Assembly: GCA_012961365.1 (NCBI GenBank)
Contig: DTZN01000220.1
Coordinates: forward strand, 1-5,738
Direction of reading: 5' to 3'
DNA: 5,738 bases
Source of the DNA: Hydrogenothermaceae bacterium
GTDB lineage: Bacteria; Aquificota; Aquificia; Aquificales; Hydrogenothermaceae
This document shows positions 1 to 5,738 of the stretch, in pieces. The notes beneath the pieces are model-generated. The model saw only the letters and a program-made list of their open reading frames with translations, had not been told where the DNA came from and made no database searches. A program made the position numbers and the translations under genes. Each line of letters opens with the position of its first letter. Within the stretch, counting starts at the first letter, position 1.

Positions 1-6
1 AAGCAA

Positions 7-273
7 ATGAAAAAAGAAGAGCTCCAAAAACAGATAGAGCAGTTAAAAAAGCAGCTGCAAGAAGAAAGAAAAAAAGAGCGGATAAAGAAAATAAATGAGT
101 ATAGAAAACAAAAATACAAACAGAAGGTTTTTTATGTGCCAAAAGAGGAAGAGAATCCTGAAATGTATATCTTTTTGAAGTTGGCAAAAAAACTTGGGAT
201 AAAAACTTTCAAGAAAGAGGGCGATTATAAAATCTATTTTGTAGAGGATCTCTTCAAAGAAAAGAAAAAATGA
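7..273 (+). CDS. small charged coiled-coil protein, function unknown (start may lie upstream of the window)
   Basis: I do not recognise this 88-residue protein. Residues 1-40 are almost entirely Lys, Glu, Gln, Arg and Leu, with Leu/Ile spaced as in a coiled coil. Residues 41-84 look like a small folded region (FYVPKEEENPEMYIFLKLAK and beyond, ending KIYFVEDLF), and the tail is Lys-rich. There is no signal peptide or membrane segment, so it is probably cytoplasmic. The reading frame stays open to the left edge (codons AAG CAA precede the ATG) and only six bases are visible upstream. The ATG at 7 may therefore be internal to a longer protein, and no ribosome binding site can be judged. Its stop overlaps the next start as ATGA (270-273), which indicates translational coupling with the lipoprotein gene. 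Confidence that it is a real gene is fair because of that coupling; the function is unknown. Confidence 0.6.
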   Translation: MKKEELQKQIEQLKKQLQEERKKERIKKINEYRKQKYKQKVFYVPKEEENPEMYIFLKLAKKLGIKTFKKEGDYKIYFVEDLFKEKKK

Positions 274-1148
274 AGAAGTTATTATTTCTTTTGTTCTTTA
301 CAGCATTTTTAATAAGTTGTGATATAGAAAAAGCAACAAAAACTCCAGAGGATTTACACACATTAGTTTCATATTTTGAAAAAATGAACCGAGAAGATTT
401 ATCAAAAATTATAGATGGATATGGATTAGAAGCAGCTATAATATACAAGGATAGAAAAGGCAATATACATAAACTAACATTTAGAAATTGCTATTATGCT
501 GTAAAAAGGGACTATAAAGACTCTAAATTTGCAAAGCAGTTTTGTAATTATCTGCTTCATACAGCATTAAGGAAAGTATTAGAAAACAGGCAAGATTATT
601 TAAAAGATGAAATAGAGTTGTTCATAGATGAATATAGAAAGCATTTAGAGACAATAAACCAAAGGAATTATTTAATAATCAAGTATTTTAAATATGCTGC
701 TTTTATAACTGCTTTATTAGTAGGTTTTTTTATAAGTATTTTTGTTTATAAACTGTTTGGTATTAGTGAAAAAGAAAAAGAAGCAGAGCAAAAATTGAAA
801 CAGATAGCATCAAAAGCTGAAAGGATATTGATAGAATCAGAAAAGCAAAAAGAGCAGCTAATAGAAGAAGGTAGAAAGGAATCTCAAAATATAATCACGC
901 AAGCAAAGCAACAAGCCAAGGATATATTAGAAACAGCAAAAAGAGAGTTTATAAGATTGAAAGAAGAAGGTTATCAGCAAGGTTATAAAGAAGGTAAAGA
1001 AAAACACAAACGAGAACTAAAAAGTTTAAGAAAAGAATTAGCTGCAACAAAACAAATTTTTAAAGATAATTTGCAGCTGCAAGAGATATTTAAAAAGATA
1101 ACAGGCTGGGATTATGAAACCTGGCTAAGAAAAATTAAAAAAGGGTGA
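270..1148 (+). CDS. predicted lipoprotein with internal membrane helix and long coiled coil, function unknown
   Basis: 292 residues; family not recognised. Residues 1-17 form a lipoprotein signal: two Lys, a Leu/Phe-rich core, then lipobox LISC with the lipidated Cys at 17. Asp follows at +2, which in enterobacteria favours retention in the inner membrane. Residues 18-138 would be outside the cytoplasm and hold the only other two cysteines (74 and 92). Residues about 139-163 are a strongly hydrophobic membrane helix. Residues 165-270 are a charged coiled coil resembling the stalk of ATP synthase subunit b. It includes a stretch at 234-243 (GYQQGYKEGK) of the Gly-spaced type seen in FliH-like proteins; this is likeness only, not homology. 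The inferred topology is lipid anchor, periplasmic domain, one crossing, and a cytoplasmic coiled coil. The start overlaps the previous stop (ATGA) and has no strong ribosome site of its own, so coupling is likely. The next gene follows after four bases. Confidence 0.82.
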   Translation: MKKLLFLLFFTAFLISCDIEKATKTPEDLHTLVSYFEKMNREDLSKIIDGYGLEAAIIYKDRKGNIHKLTFRNCYYAVKRDYKDSKFAKQFCNYLLHTALRKVLENRQDYLKDEIELFIDEYRKHLETINQRNYLIIKYFKYAAFITALLVGFFISIFVYKLFGISEKEKEAEQKLKQIASKAERILIESEKQKEQLIEEGRKESQNIITQAKQQAKDILETAKREFIRLKEEGYQQGYKEGKEKHKRELKSLRKELAATKQIFKDNLQLQEIFKKITGWDYETWLRKIKKG

Positions 1149-1152
1149 AGTT

Positions 1153-1536
1153 ATGGCAAAGGTAAATTCTCAGGATTTTAATATTGAATTTTCAGGTTTT
1201 GTTTTAACGGGAGAAGTTGATTTTTACTATGGAAATAGTACAGTTTATTTGGAAATTAATACTTTACCATTGGCTCATTCATTTATAGAACTCTTTGAGG
1301 TAATAGCTATCTTTGAAGCTTTCTTAGCAGGACAACTTCCTACGAAAAAACTTATTGAGGCTTACTCAGGAAATTTCTTTTATAAAGTTGTTCAAAAGGA
1401 TAAAGAGGTTTTCTTATTGATAGATTTGAATCCTGATGATCCTTCTATGCATACATATTTGTCAAAATTAGATGTGAGGCTTTATCTAAAATTTTTAAGA
1501 AAGGTTGAAAGTTTAGTTCCTGTTTCGTCTATATAA
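1153..1536 (+). CDS. hypothetical protein of 127 residues
   Basis: I do not recognise this protein. The N-terminal half alternates polar and hydrophobic residues as in beta strands (roughly 8-36, including a run at 21-27 with Asp, Phe and two Tyr). It is followed by a helix-like hydrophobic stretch (about 38-60, LPLAHSFIELFEVIAIFEAF), further strands (about 74-92), and a C-terminal helix (about 104-121). It has no signal peptide, and the hydrophobic helix contains several Glu, so it reads as a soluble alpha/beta protein. The ATG at 1153 is supported by AGGG (1142-1145) seven bases upstream, inside the end of the lipoprotein gene. The gene closes the left-hand cluster. After it comes a run of seven T but no convincing stem, so I do not call a terminator. 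Function is unknown. Confidence 0.75.
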   Translation: MAKVNSQDFNIEFSGFVLTGEVDFYYGNSTVYLEINTLPLAHSFIELFEVIAIFEAFLAGQLPTKKLIEAYSGNFFYKVVQKDKEVFLLIDLNPDDPSMHTYLSKLDVRLYLKFLRKVESLVPVSSI

Positions 1537-1634
1537 ATTTTTTTAGTAAAAGTAAAATGGTATTTAGGTTGAGGATTTCGAATAATATTTAGTTATATAT
1601 GTATATTACTATGAGATTTTTATCCACTAATATT

Positions 1635-1648
1635 TGCTATTATATAAT
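1635..1648 (+). promoter_or_regulatory. candidate extended -10 promoter for the restriction locus
   Basis: Within the A+T-rich spacer, TGC at 1635-1637 is followed directly by TATTAT (1638-1643), an extended -10 arrangement. A perfect TATAAT overlaps it at 1643-1648. Neither has a good -35 element at 16-18 bases; the best for TATAAT is TTATCC at 1620-1625, three of six matches. Transcription would begin near 1650-1656, leaving a short leader before the ATG at 1698. This is the only spacer over 100 bases in the window and sits between two gene groups of different kind, which makes a promoter plausible here. In DNA this rich in A+T such matches also arise by chance. Confidence 0.35.
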
Positions 1649-1667
1649 TAGGATGGTTTAGGATGAT
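1648..1667 (+). repeat. 10-bp tandem direct repeat, possible operator
   Basis: TTAGGATGGT (1648-1657) is followed at once by TTAGGATGAT (1658-1667), nine of ten bases identical. The period is one helical turn, so a protein bound to both copies would contact the same DNA face. The repeat overlaps the last base of the candidate -10 box and covers the expected transcription start, a usual site for a repressor. Each copy contains AGGATG, so it could instead act in translation as a ribosome site. Confidence 0.4.
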
Positions 1668-1697
1668 AATTATAGGTACTTTTTGGAAACTATAAAA

Positions 1698-2945
1698 ATG
1701 GATGGAATTTTATTATTTAATCAAAAAGGGGAGTTATTTAAATTCTTAAGGAATATTAAGCAAAATATAAAGAGAGAAGTTGAAAGTTATGACCATGATT
1801 ATATTCTTAATGTAAGTGAAGAAGATTTTTATCAATATCTTTTTTCTAAATATTCTCTTTCTCCATTAAAAATTTACGAAGATAAAATTTATATTAGTGA
1901 GTAAAAAGAAATAGAAATAGATGTTAGTAAGGACCCATATAGGTATATTTATGATAGAAGTCGTCCTTTTTATACAAAAGGTATTCAACTTACTATAGCT
2001 ATACCTTTCGAAGGAGAGAAAGATTTATTTTATTATCAACCATCTACATTTACATTTAGCCCACCCTTTGGAATAGTAACAGAAAATGAAATTCTCTTAA
2101 TTTATAAAACTGTTGAACATGATACGGAAAAAATAAAACAAATGTATCAAAGAGATATTAATGAAATTAAAATCTATTTAAAGTGGGTTAATCAGGATGT
2201 AAATAACTTTAATAGAGAACTTCAGCAATATATAAGACAGCTTATATCTCAAAGAAAAGATAAAATCTTGAAAGATAGAAATTTTGTTGCTTCTCTTGGT
2301 ATTCCAATAAAATTAAGGGAAGATATACCAAAAACTTATTCAATTCCAGTAAAGAGAAAAAAACCAAAGTTGGTTGCTCCTGATGTTCACAAAGAACCTT
2401 TTAAACCTGAACCAGCTTTAGCATTAGAAGAGTACGAAAATATTTTAGAGATGATTTTTGATATGGCTTTAGCTATGGAAAGAAGTCCAAGAACATTTTC
2501 TAAACTTAAAGAGGAAGAAATTAGAGACTTCTTTTTAATAATCCTGAATGCACATTATGAAGGTCAAGCTACTGGAGAAACTTTTAATTATGGGGGTAAA
2601 ACAGATATTCTTATACGTGTTGAGGGCAAAAACGTATTTATAGCAGAATGTAAATTCTGGAGAGGAGAAAAAACTTTGATAAAAACAATAGACCAATTGT
2701 TGGGATATACCAGCTGGCGAGATACAAAGATAGCTATACTCTTATTTAATAAGAATAAAGATTTTAGTTATGTTTTAGAGAAAATTGATACCATAGTTAA
2801 AGGACATTCTTGTTATAAACGAGAAATTAGCTTGAAAAGTAGAAAACTAAATAATGAAACTGTATTTAGTTATATTTTCCATCAACCTGAGGATGTAAAT
2901 AGAGAAATATTTTTGACAATGATGGTTTTTAATATTCCAACATAA
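1698..2945 (+). pseudogene. PD-(D/E)XK nuclease gene interrupted by one in-frame TAA stop
   Basis: One reading frame runs from the ATG at 1698 (or TTG at 1683) to the TAA at 2943-2945, broken only by a TAA at 1902-1904. Reading through that codon gives a continuous product of about 415 residues with no other stop. The sequence just after it (KEIEIDVSKDPYRYIYDRSR) follows naturally from the N-terminal piece ending KIYEDKIYISE. The N-terminal and middle part is unrecognised and contains a helical stretch. The C-terminal third has the PD-(D/E)XK nuclease pattern: Glu in GETFNY, Asp in GGKTDILI, Glu-Cys-Lys in FIAECKFW, then Gln in DQLLGYTSW. Nucleases of this kind are often found beside restriction systems, and hsdM follows after 40 bases. 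A frame free of further damage points to a very recent mutation (CAA, GAA or AAA to TAA), a base error, or, less likely, readthrough. ATG 1698 is chosen over TTG 1683; GGA at 1685-1687 is a weak ribosome site. Confidence 0.75.
2142..2945 (+). CDS. C-terminal fragment of the interrupted nuclease gene, holding the whole catalytic domain
   Basis: This is the open frame after the TAA at 1902, counted from its first ATG; it encodes 267 residues. Residues 1-75 are a charged helical region that belongs to the middle of the full protein, followed by a Pro-rich linker (about 64-92). The nuclease fold lies at about 95-265, with Glu146, Asp155, Glu169-Cys170-Lys171 and Gln185 as predicted active-site positions. 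These residues are all intact, so a protein made from this piece alone could still fold and cut DNA. Expression is doubtful: the best upstream ribosome-like sequence is GGAA at 2126-2129, twelve bases from the ATG, and the ATG falls inside a conserved-looking helix. I regard it as part of the broken gene, listed separately because automatic annotation is likely to report it as a gene. Confidence 0.5.
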   Translation: MYQRDINEIKIYLKWVNQDVNNFNRELQQYIRQLISQRKDKILKDRNFVASLGIPIKLREDIPKTYSIPVKRKKPKLVAPDVHKEPFKPEPALALEEYENILEMIFDMALAMERSPRTFSKLKEEEIRDFFLIILNAHYEGQATGETFNYGGKTDILIRVEGKNVFIAECKFWRGEKTLIKTIDQLLGYTSWRDTKIAILLFNKNKDFSYVLEKIDTIVKGHSCYKREISLKSRKLNNETVFSYIFHQPEDVNREIFLTMMVFNIPT

Positions 2946-2947
2946 AA

Positions 2948-2959
2948 TCAAATATTTGA
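2948..2959. repeat. 12-bp perfect palindrome before hsdM
   Basis: TCAAATATTTGA reads identically on both strands and lies in the 40-base gap between the nuclease stop and the hsdM ribosome site. It is too short and A+T-rich to be a terminator and has no T tract. It could bind a dimeric regulator of hsdM expression, or be chance in A+T-rich DNA. Confidence 0.3.
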
Positions 2960-2971
2960 AAACTTAATAAT

Positions 2972-2980
2972 AAAGGGGAG
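2972..2980 (+). promoter_or_regulatory. strong ribosome binding site of hsdM
   Basis: AAAGGGGAG ends five bases before the ATG at 2986. It is the strongest Shine-Dalgarno match in the window and fixes the hsdM start. It also implies that HsdM is translated independently of the broken upstream gene. Confidence 0.75.
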
Positions 2981-2985
2981 AAAAA

Positions 2986-4512
2986 ATGGCAAATTTAGAC
3001 ATTAAAACATTGGAAAATTGGCTTTGGGAAGCAGCCTGTAAAATTAGAGGAGAAATTGATGCTCCTAAATACAAAGAGTATATATTACCTCTGATTTTTA
3101 TTAAAAGACTATCAGATGTATTTGAAGATGAAGTTGAGAAGTTAATTGAAGAGTTTGGAGATAAAGAAACAGCTTTAGAAGTTTTAGAGGCTGACCATTC
3201 GTTAGTCAAATTTTATGTTCCAGAAATAGCAAGATGGGAAAGTATAAAGAAACATCCCAAAAATGGGCTTGGACTTTATTTAACTGATGTAGTTAGAGCT
3301 TTAGCTAAAGAAAACCCAAAACTACAAGGGGTTGTTGATATTGTTGATTTTAATGCAACACAGGCAGGAAAAAGAATAATAAGCGATGAAAGACTTCATG
3401 AACTTATTAATACATTAAGTAAATACAGACTTGGTATAAAAGATGTTCCACCAGATATAATAGGACATGCTTATGAATACCTTCTTAGAAAGTTTGCAGA
3501 AGGTTCTGGGCAGTCAGCTGGAGAATTTTATACGCCTGCTGAAGTTGGGAGGTTAATGGCAAGAATATTAGACCCTGAACCAGGGCAATCTATTTATGAT
3601 CCTTGTGTTGGTTCTGCAGGACTTTTAATAAAAGCACAACTTTATTTTAAAGACAAATACAAAGACCAAAAAGTTGCAGATTTAAAATTTTATGGACAGG
3701 AAATTTTACATTTTAGTTATGCAATGGCAAGAATGAATATTTTTATTCACGATATGGACGCTGAAGTGGCTCTTGGGGATACAATGAATCATCCAGCATT
3801 TAAAAATGATGATGGTTCATTAATGCAGTTTGATTTAATTGCTACAAATCCAATGTGGAATCAGGATTTTCCACAATCAACTTATGAAAATGATTCATTT
3901 AATAGATTTATATATGGGTATCCACCTTCTTCATCTGCAGACTGGGGATGGCTTCAGCATGTAAATGCTTCATTGAAGGAAAATGGAAAGGCTGCTGTTG
4001 TCTTAGATACAGGTAGTGTATCAAGAGGAAGTGGAACAGAAGGAAGAAATAGGGAAAGAGATATTAGAAAGAAATTTGTAGAAAATGATTTAATTGAGGC
4101 AGTTATTCTACTCCCTGAAAATCTTTTCTATAACACAACTGCTCCAGGAGTTATTATAGTTTTAAATAAAAACAAAAAACATAAAAATGAAATCCTTCTA
4201 ATAAATGCTTCCGAAAAATTTACAAAAGGTAGACCTAAAAATATTCTTACAGAGGAAGGAATTAAAGAGATTGCAGAGGTTTATCATCAGTGGAAAGAGG
4301 TTGAAAGGCTAAGCAAGATAATAACTAAAGAAGAAGCAGAGAGAACTGATTACAATTTAAGTCCTTCAAGGTATATAACTATATCAGAGGAAAATAAGGT
4401 TTTACCTTTAGAGGATGCTATTGTGTTAGTAAAAGAAGCAGAAGAGGAAAGGATAAAAGCAGAAAAAGAATTAAAAGAGATTTTAGAAGAAGCTCTCGGG
4501 ATGGAGTTGTAA
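2986..4512 (+). CDS. hsdM: Type I restriction-modification system methyltransferase subunit HsdM (N6-adenine)
   Basis: This 508-residue protein transfers a methyl group from S-adenosylmethionine to N6 of adenine in the target chosen by HsdS, protecting host DNA. The N-terminal helical HsdM domain covers about 5-150 (LENWLWEAACKIRG, then YILPLIFIKRLSDVFEDE). The linker with SAGEFYTPAEVGRLM is at 177-191. Methyltransferase motif I, the cofactor site, is DPCVGSAG at 205-212, and motif IV, the catalytic tetrapeptide, is NPMW at 288-291. The typical C-terminal DYNLSPSRYI lies at 455-464, followed by a coiled tail that contacts HsdS. Length is normal for the family. The second Pro of the usual NPPF/Y is Met here; I recall NPMWNQ as a recurring HsdM variant, so I take the enzyme as active. 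The next gene starts one base after its stop, and hsdS follows that. Function is firmly assigned from motifs; the target sequence cannot be read from this subunit. Confidence 0.96.
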   Translation: MANLDIKTLENWLWEAACKIRGEIDAPKYKEYILPLIFIKRLSDVFEDEVEKLIEEFGDKETALEVLEADHSLVKFYVPEIARWESIKKHPKNGLGLYLTDVVRALAKENPKLQGVVDIVDFNATQAGKRIISDERLHELINTLSKYRLGIKDVPPDIIGHAYEYLLRKFAEGSGQSAGEFYTPAEVGRLMARILDPEPGQSIYDPCVGSAGLLIKAQLYFKDKYKDQKVADLKFYGQEILHFSYAMARMNIFIHDMDAEVALGDTMNHPAFKNDDGSLMQFDLIATNPMWNQDFPQSTYENDSFNRFIYGYPPSSSADWGWLQHVNASLKENGKAAVVLDTGSVSRGSGTEGRNRERDIRKKFVENDLIEAVILLPENLFYNTTAPGVIIVLNKNKKHKNEILLINASEKFTKGRPKNILTEEGIKEIAEVYHQWKEVERLSKIITKEEAERTDYNLSPSRYITISEENKVLPLEDAIVLVKEAEEERIKAEKELKEILEEALGMEL

Positions 4513-4513
4513 G

Positions 4514-5497
4514 ATGAAAATAAATTTAGATGATTATAGTGAAAAGGATTTTGAAGAAGTTTTAAAGAATAATCCCGAATTATTACAACAGTTTAATAAA
4601 ATTATTGACCAAGTTCAGATATTTAATGAAACAATAACCAGAAATTTACCGAATTATAAAATAAATTATAAAGTCCCTAAAATTACTTTTTTAAATCAGG
4701 AAGATTTTGAAAAGATAGCGGAACTTAGTAAAAAAGTTAAGGAAATAAGTGAAAACTTGAGAGAAACTTTTGAAAGGATATATAAACCTTTATCAACAAC
4801 TTTAACTTCAGTATTTGAAGAAATAGAAAAAACAGGAAAGAAGAAGGCTCTTCCTCTTATTTATACTTATATGTGGGCAATCCCTCCAAATTTTTCATCA
4901 GAAAAACTAAAAGAACTGATATTTCTTGCTTCTTTAAACTTGGAAGTATCGCAAGAAGATATTGATGAATTCTTTATTAGTTATTTTAAAGAAAATGATT
5001 TCAGAGAATTATGGAATTTATATGAAAAATGGGAAACTTATTTAAATGAAGAACGAAAAAAGATAATACATGATGTTTTTGTTTTGGTTTCAAAAAGCGA
5101 TTTGGAAGTAGATATATATCCTATTGTAATTCCAACCTTAATAGCACAGATAGACGGACTAATTGTAGAAAAATTAGGTTATAGGGCTGGTTTTGAGAAG
5201 AAAAAAGAAAAAGTTAAAGAATTTTTAGATATTTTCCTTGAGGAAAAAGTAAATGAAAATAATGATAATGATATAGTAAAATCATATTTACCTGTAAACT
5301 TTAAACTGTTTTCTGAAAAGTTCTTTCAAGATTCCAAAGAAGCCGAGAAAGAAAATAATCATTTTAATAGACATCTCATTATGCATGGGAATATTACAAA
5401 TTATGGAACAGAAGCAAATTTATATAGAACAATTGTGATATTAGACTTCATTATTACTGTTTTATATATTGAAAATATTGATTTGGAAATTTTTTGA
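4514..5497 (+). CDS. HEPN-like protein between hsdM and hsdS, possible RNA-cutting defence effector
   Basis: 327 residues; I do not know a named gene. Residues 1-105 are polar and helical (possible coiled coil 62-105). Residues 112-126 (ALPLIYTYMWAIPPN) are hydrophobic but short for a membrane span. The C-terminal part resembles a HEPN domain: helix IPTLIAQIDGLI at 206-217, then NRHLIMHG at 285-292 with Arg286 and His291 forming the R-x4-H motif (R-H-x3-H form), then NYGTEANLYR and a final hydrophobic helix 305-320. In HEPN ribonucleases this Arg and His are catalytic. No P-loop or other ATPase motif is visible, unlike PrrC and RloC. The start is one base after the hsdM stop, with GGAG at 4503-4506 seven bases upstream, so it is surely co-expressed with hsdM. 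Possible roles are an RNase toxin held by the methyltransferase complex, or an inactive HEPN adaptor. The domain is likely; the activity is inference. Confidence 0.8.
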   Translation: MKINLDDYSEKDFEEVLKNNPELLQQFNKIIDQVQIFNETITRNLPNYKINYKVPKITFLNQEDFEKIAELSKKVKEISENLRETFERIYKPLSTTLTSVFEEIEKTGKKKALPLIYTYMWAIPPNFSSEKLKELIFLASLNLEVSQEDIDEFFISYFKENDFRELWNLYEKWETYLNEERKKIIHDVFVLVSKSDLEVDIYPIVIPTLIAQIDGLIVEKLGYRAGFEKKKEKVKEFLDIFLEEKVNENNDNDIVKSYLPVNFKLFSEKFFQDSKEAEKENNHFNRHLIMHGNITNYGTEANLYRTIVILDFIITVLYIENIDLEIF

Positions 5498-5503
5498 ATG
5501 AAG

Positions 5504-5510
5504 AGAGGAA
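5504..5510 (+). promoter_or_regulatory. ribosome binding site of hsdS
   Basis: AGAGGAA lies four bases before the ATG at 5515, with its GAGG core six bases away. This favours 5515 over the in-frame ATGs at 5521 and 5524, for which the spacing would be long. Confidence 0.6.
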
Positions 5511-5514
5511 TAAA

Positions 5515-5738
5515 ATGGAGATGATGGAAAACACAATCTATAAAGAAACAGAAATAGGTTTAATCCCTGAAGATTGGGAAGTTTCAAGGTTGGGGGAGAT
5601 TGCTGAAATAGCAACAGGACAATCTGCACCTCAAGGAGAAGAATATTTTAAAAATGGTAAATATCCATTTATTAGAGTAAGCCATTTAAGTAATGAAGGT
5701 TATAAAATTATTTCTTATGATTTAATAAACGATAAAGC
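5515..5738 (+). CDS. hsdS: Type I restriction-modification system specificity subunit HsdS (5' part only)
   Basis: The first 74 codons are visible; the gene runs off the right edge. HsdS recognises the bipartite DNA target through two target-recognition domains and directs HsdM (and HsdR, if present) to it. The sequence YKETEIGLIPEDWEVSRLGE at about 8-27 is the characteristic entry to the first recognition domain. It is followed by IAEIATGQSAP and YPFIRVSHL, which match the usual pattern of a small beta strand, a GxS-P turn and a strand with Arg-Val/Ile-x-x-Leu. It begins 17 bases after the HEPN-like gene and has its own ribosome site, so it belongs to the same operon as hsdM. The recognition sequence cannot be predicted from this fragment, and whether the gene is complete cannot be seen. 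Confidence 0.9.
   Translation, partial: MEMMENTIYKETEIGLIPEDWEVSRLGEIAEIATGQSAPQGEEYFKNGKYPFIRVSHLSNEGYKIISYDLINDK

Noticed and set aside
254..463. Minus-strand open frame of 69 codons
   Set aside because: Lies opposite the lipoprotein gene, which has clear protein features; no ribosome site or recognisable product.
1071..1082. Palindrome TTGCAGCTGCAA, sharing GCAGCTGCAAGA with positions 51-62
   Set aside because: Both copies lie in coding frames and encode the same Gln-Leu-Gln-Glu coiled-coil residues; chance codon use explains the match.
1537..1560. T-run after the 127-residue gene as a terminator
   Set aside because: The seven T are not preceded by a G+C-containing stem, so a factor-independent terminator cannot be supported.
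2913..2918. Perfect TTGACA -35 box before hsdM
   Set aside because: It is inside the nuclease coding frame and no -10 element lies 16-18 bases downstream; the nearest, TAAAAT, is 24 bases away.
2964..3209. Minus-strand open frame of 81 codons
   Set aside because: Lies opposite the start of hsdM, which is certain; the Ser/Asn/Leu-rich product looks like a shadow.
4847..4891. Hydrophobic stretch ALPLIYTYMWAIPP in the HEPN-like protein as a membrane span
   Set aside because: Too short and broken by two prolines; more likely a buried helix.
5498..5524. Short frame from ATG at 5498
   Set aside because: Ends after eight codons and overlaps the hsdS ribosome site; no reason to think it is translated.
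1..5738. Search for tRNA, rRNA, CRISPR array, insertion sequence or integrase
   Set aside because: No cloverleaf with G+C stems, no spaced repeats, no terminal inverted repeats and no transposase or integrase motifs were seen by eye.

Overview
This is an A+T-rich stretch of bacterial (or less likely archaeal) DNA. All genes are on the + strand. The proteins are rich in Lys, Glu and Ile, and Arg is mostly AGA and Ile often ATA. This composition fits a thermophile of the Aquificota kind (Sulfurihydrogenibium/Persephonella-like), but that is an inference from composition and feel only; no marker gene in the window fixes the taxon.

Left part (1-1536): three tightly packed genes of unknown function. 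A small, highly charged coiled-coil protein overlaps by ATGA with a gene for a predicted lipoprotein. The lipoprotein also has one internal membrane helix and a long cytoplasmic coiled coil. A 127-residue protein of no recognised family follows. The spacing suggests one transcription unit that begins upstream of the window.

Spacer (1537-1697): about 160 bases of very A+T-rich DNA with a plausible extended -10 promoter. Immediately after it lies a 10-bp tandem repeat.

Right part (1698-5738, running off the end): a Type I restriction-modification locus with accessory genes. In order it holds (i) a PD-(D/E)XK nuclease gene split by a single in-frame TAA, (ii) hsdM, the adenine methyltransferase subunit, (iii) a 327-residue protein whose C-terminal end carries an RHxxxH motif followed by G, typical of HEPN ribonuclease-like domains, and (iv) the start of hsdS, the DNA-specificity subunit. 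hsdR is not in the window.

HsdM and HsdS would form the modification enzyme. The HEPN-like gene sits between them with almost no spacing, so it would be co-expressed with the methyltransferase. This recalls known cases where an RNA-cutting toxin (PrrC, a HEPN anticodon nuclease) is kept with a Type I system as a second line of phage defence. The protein here has no visible ATPase domain and is not PrrC. The nuclease gene upstream of hsdM is probably a recent nonsense pseudogene. The two most notable points are this single-stop interruption and the HEPN-like gene inside the hsdM-hsdS pair.
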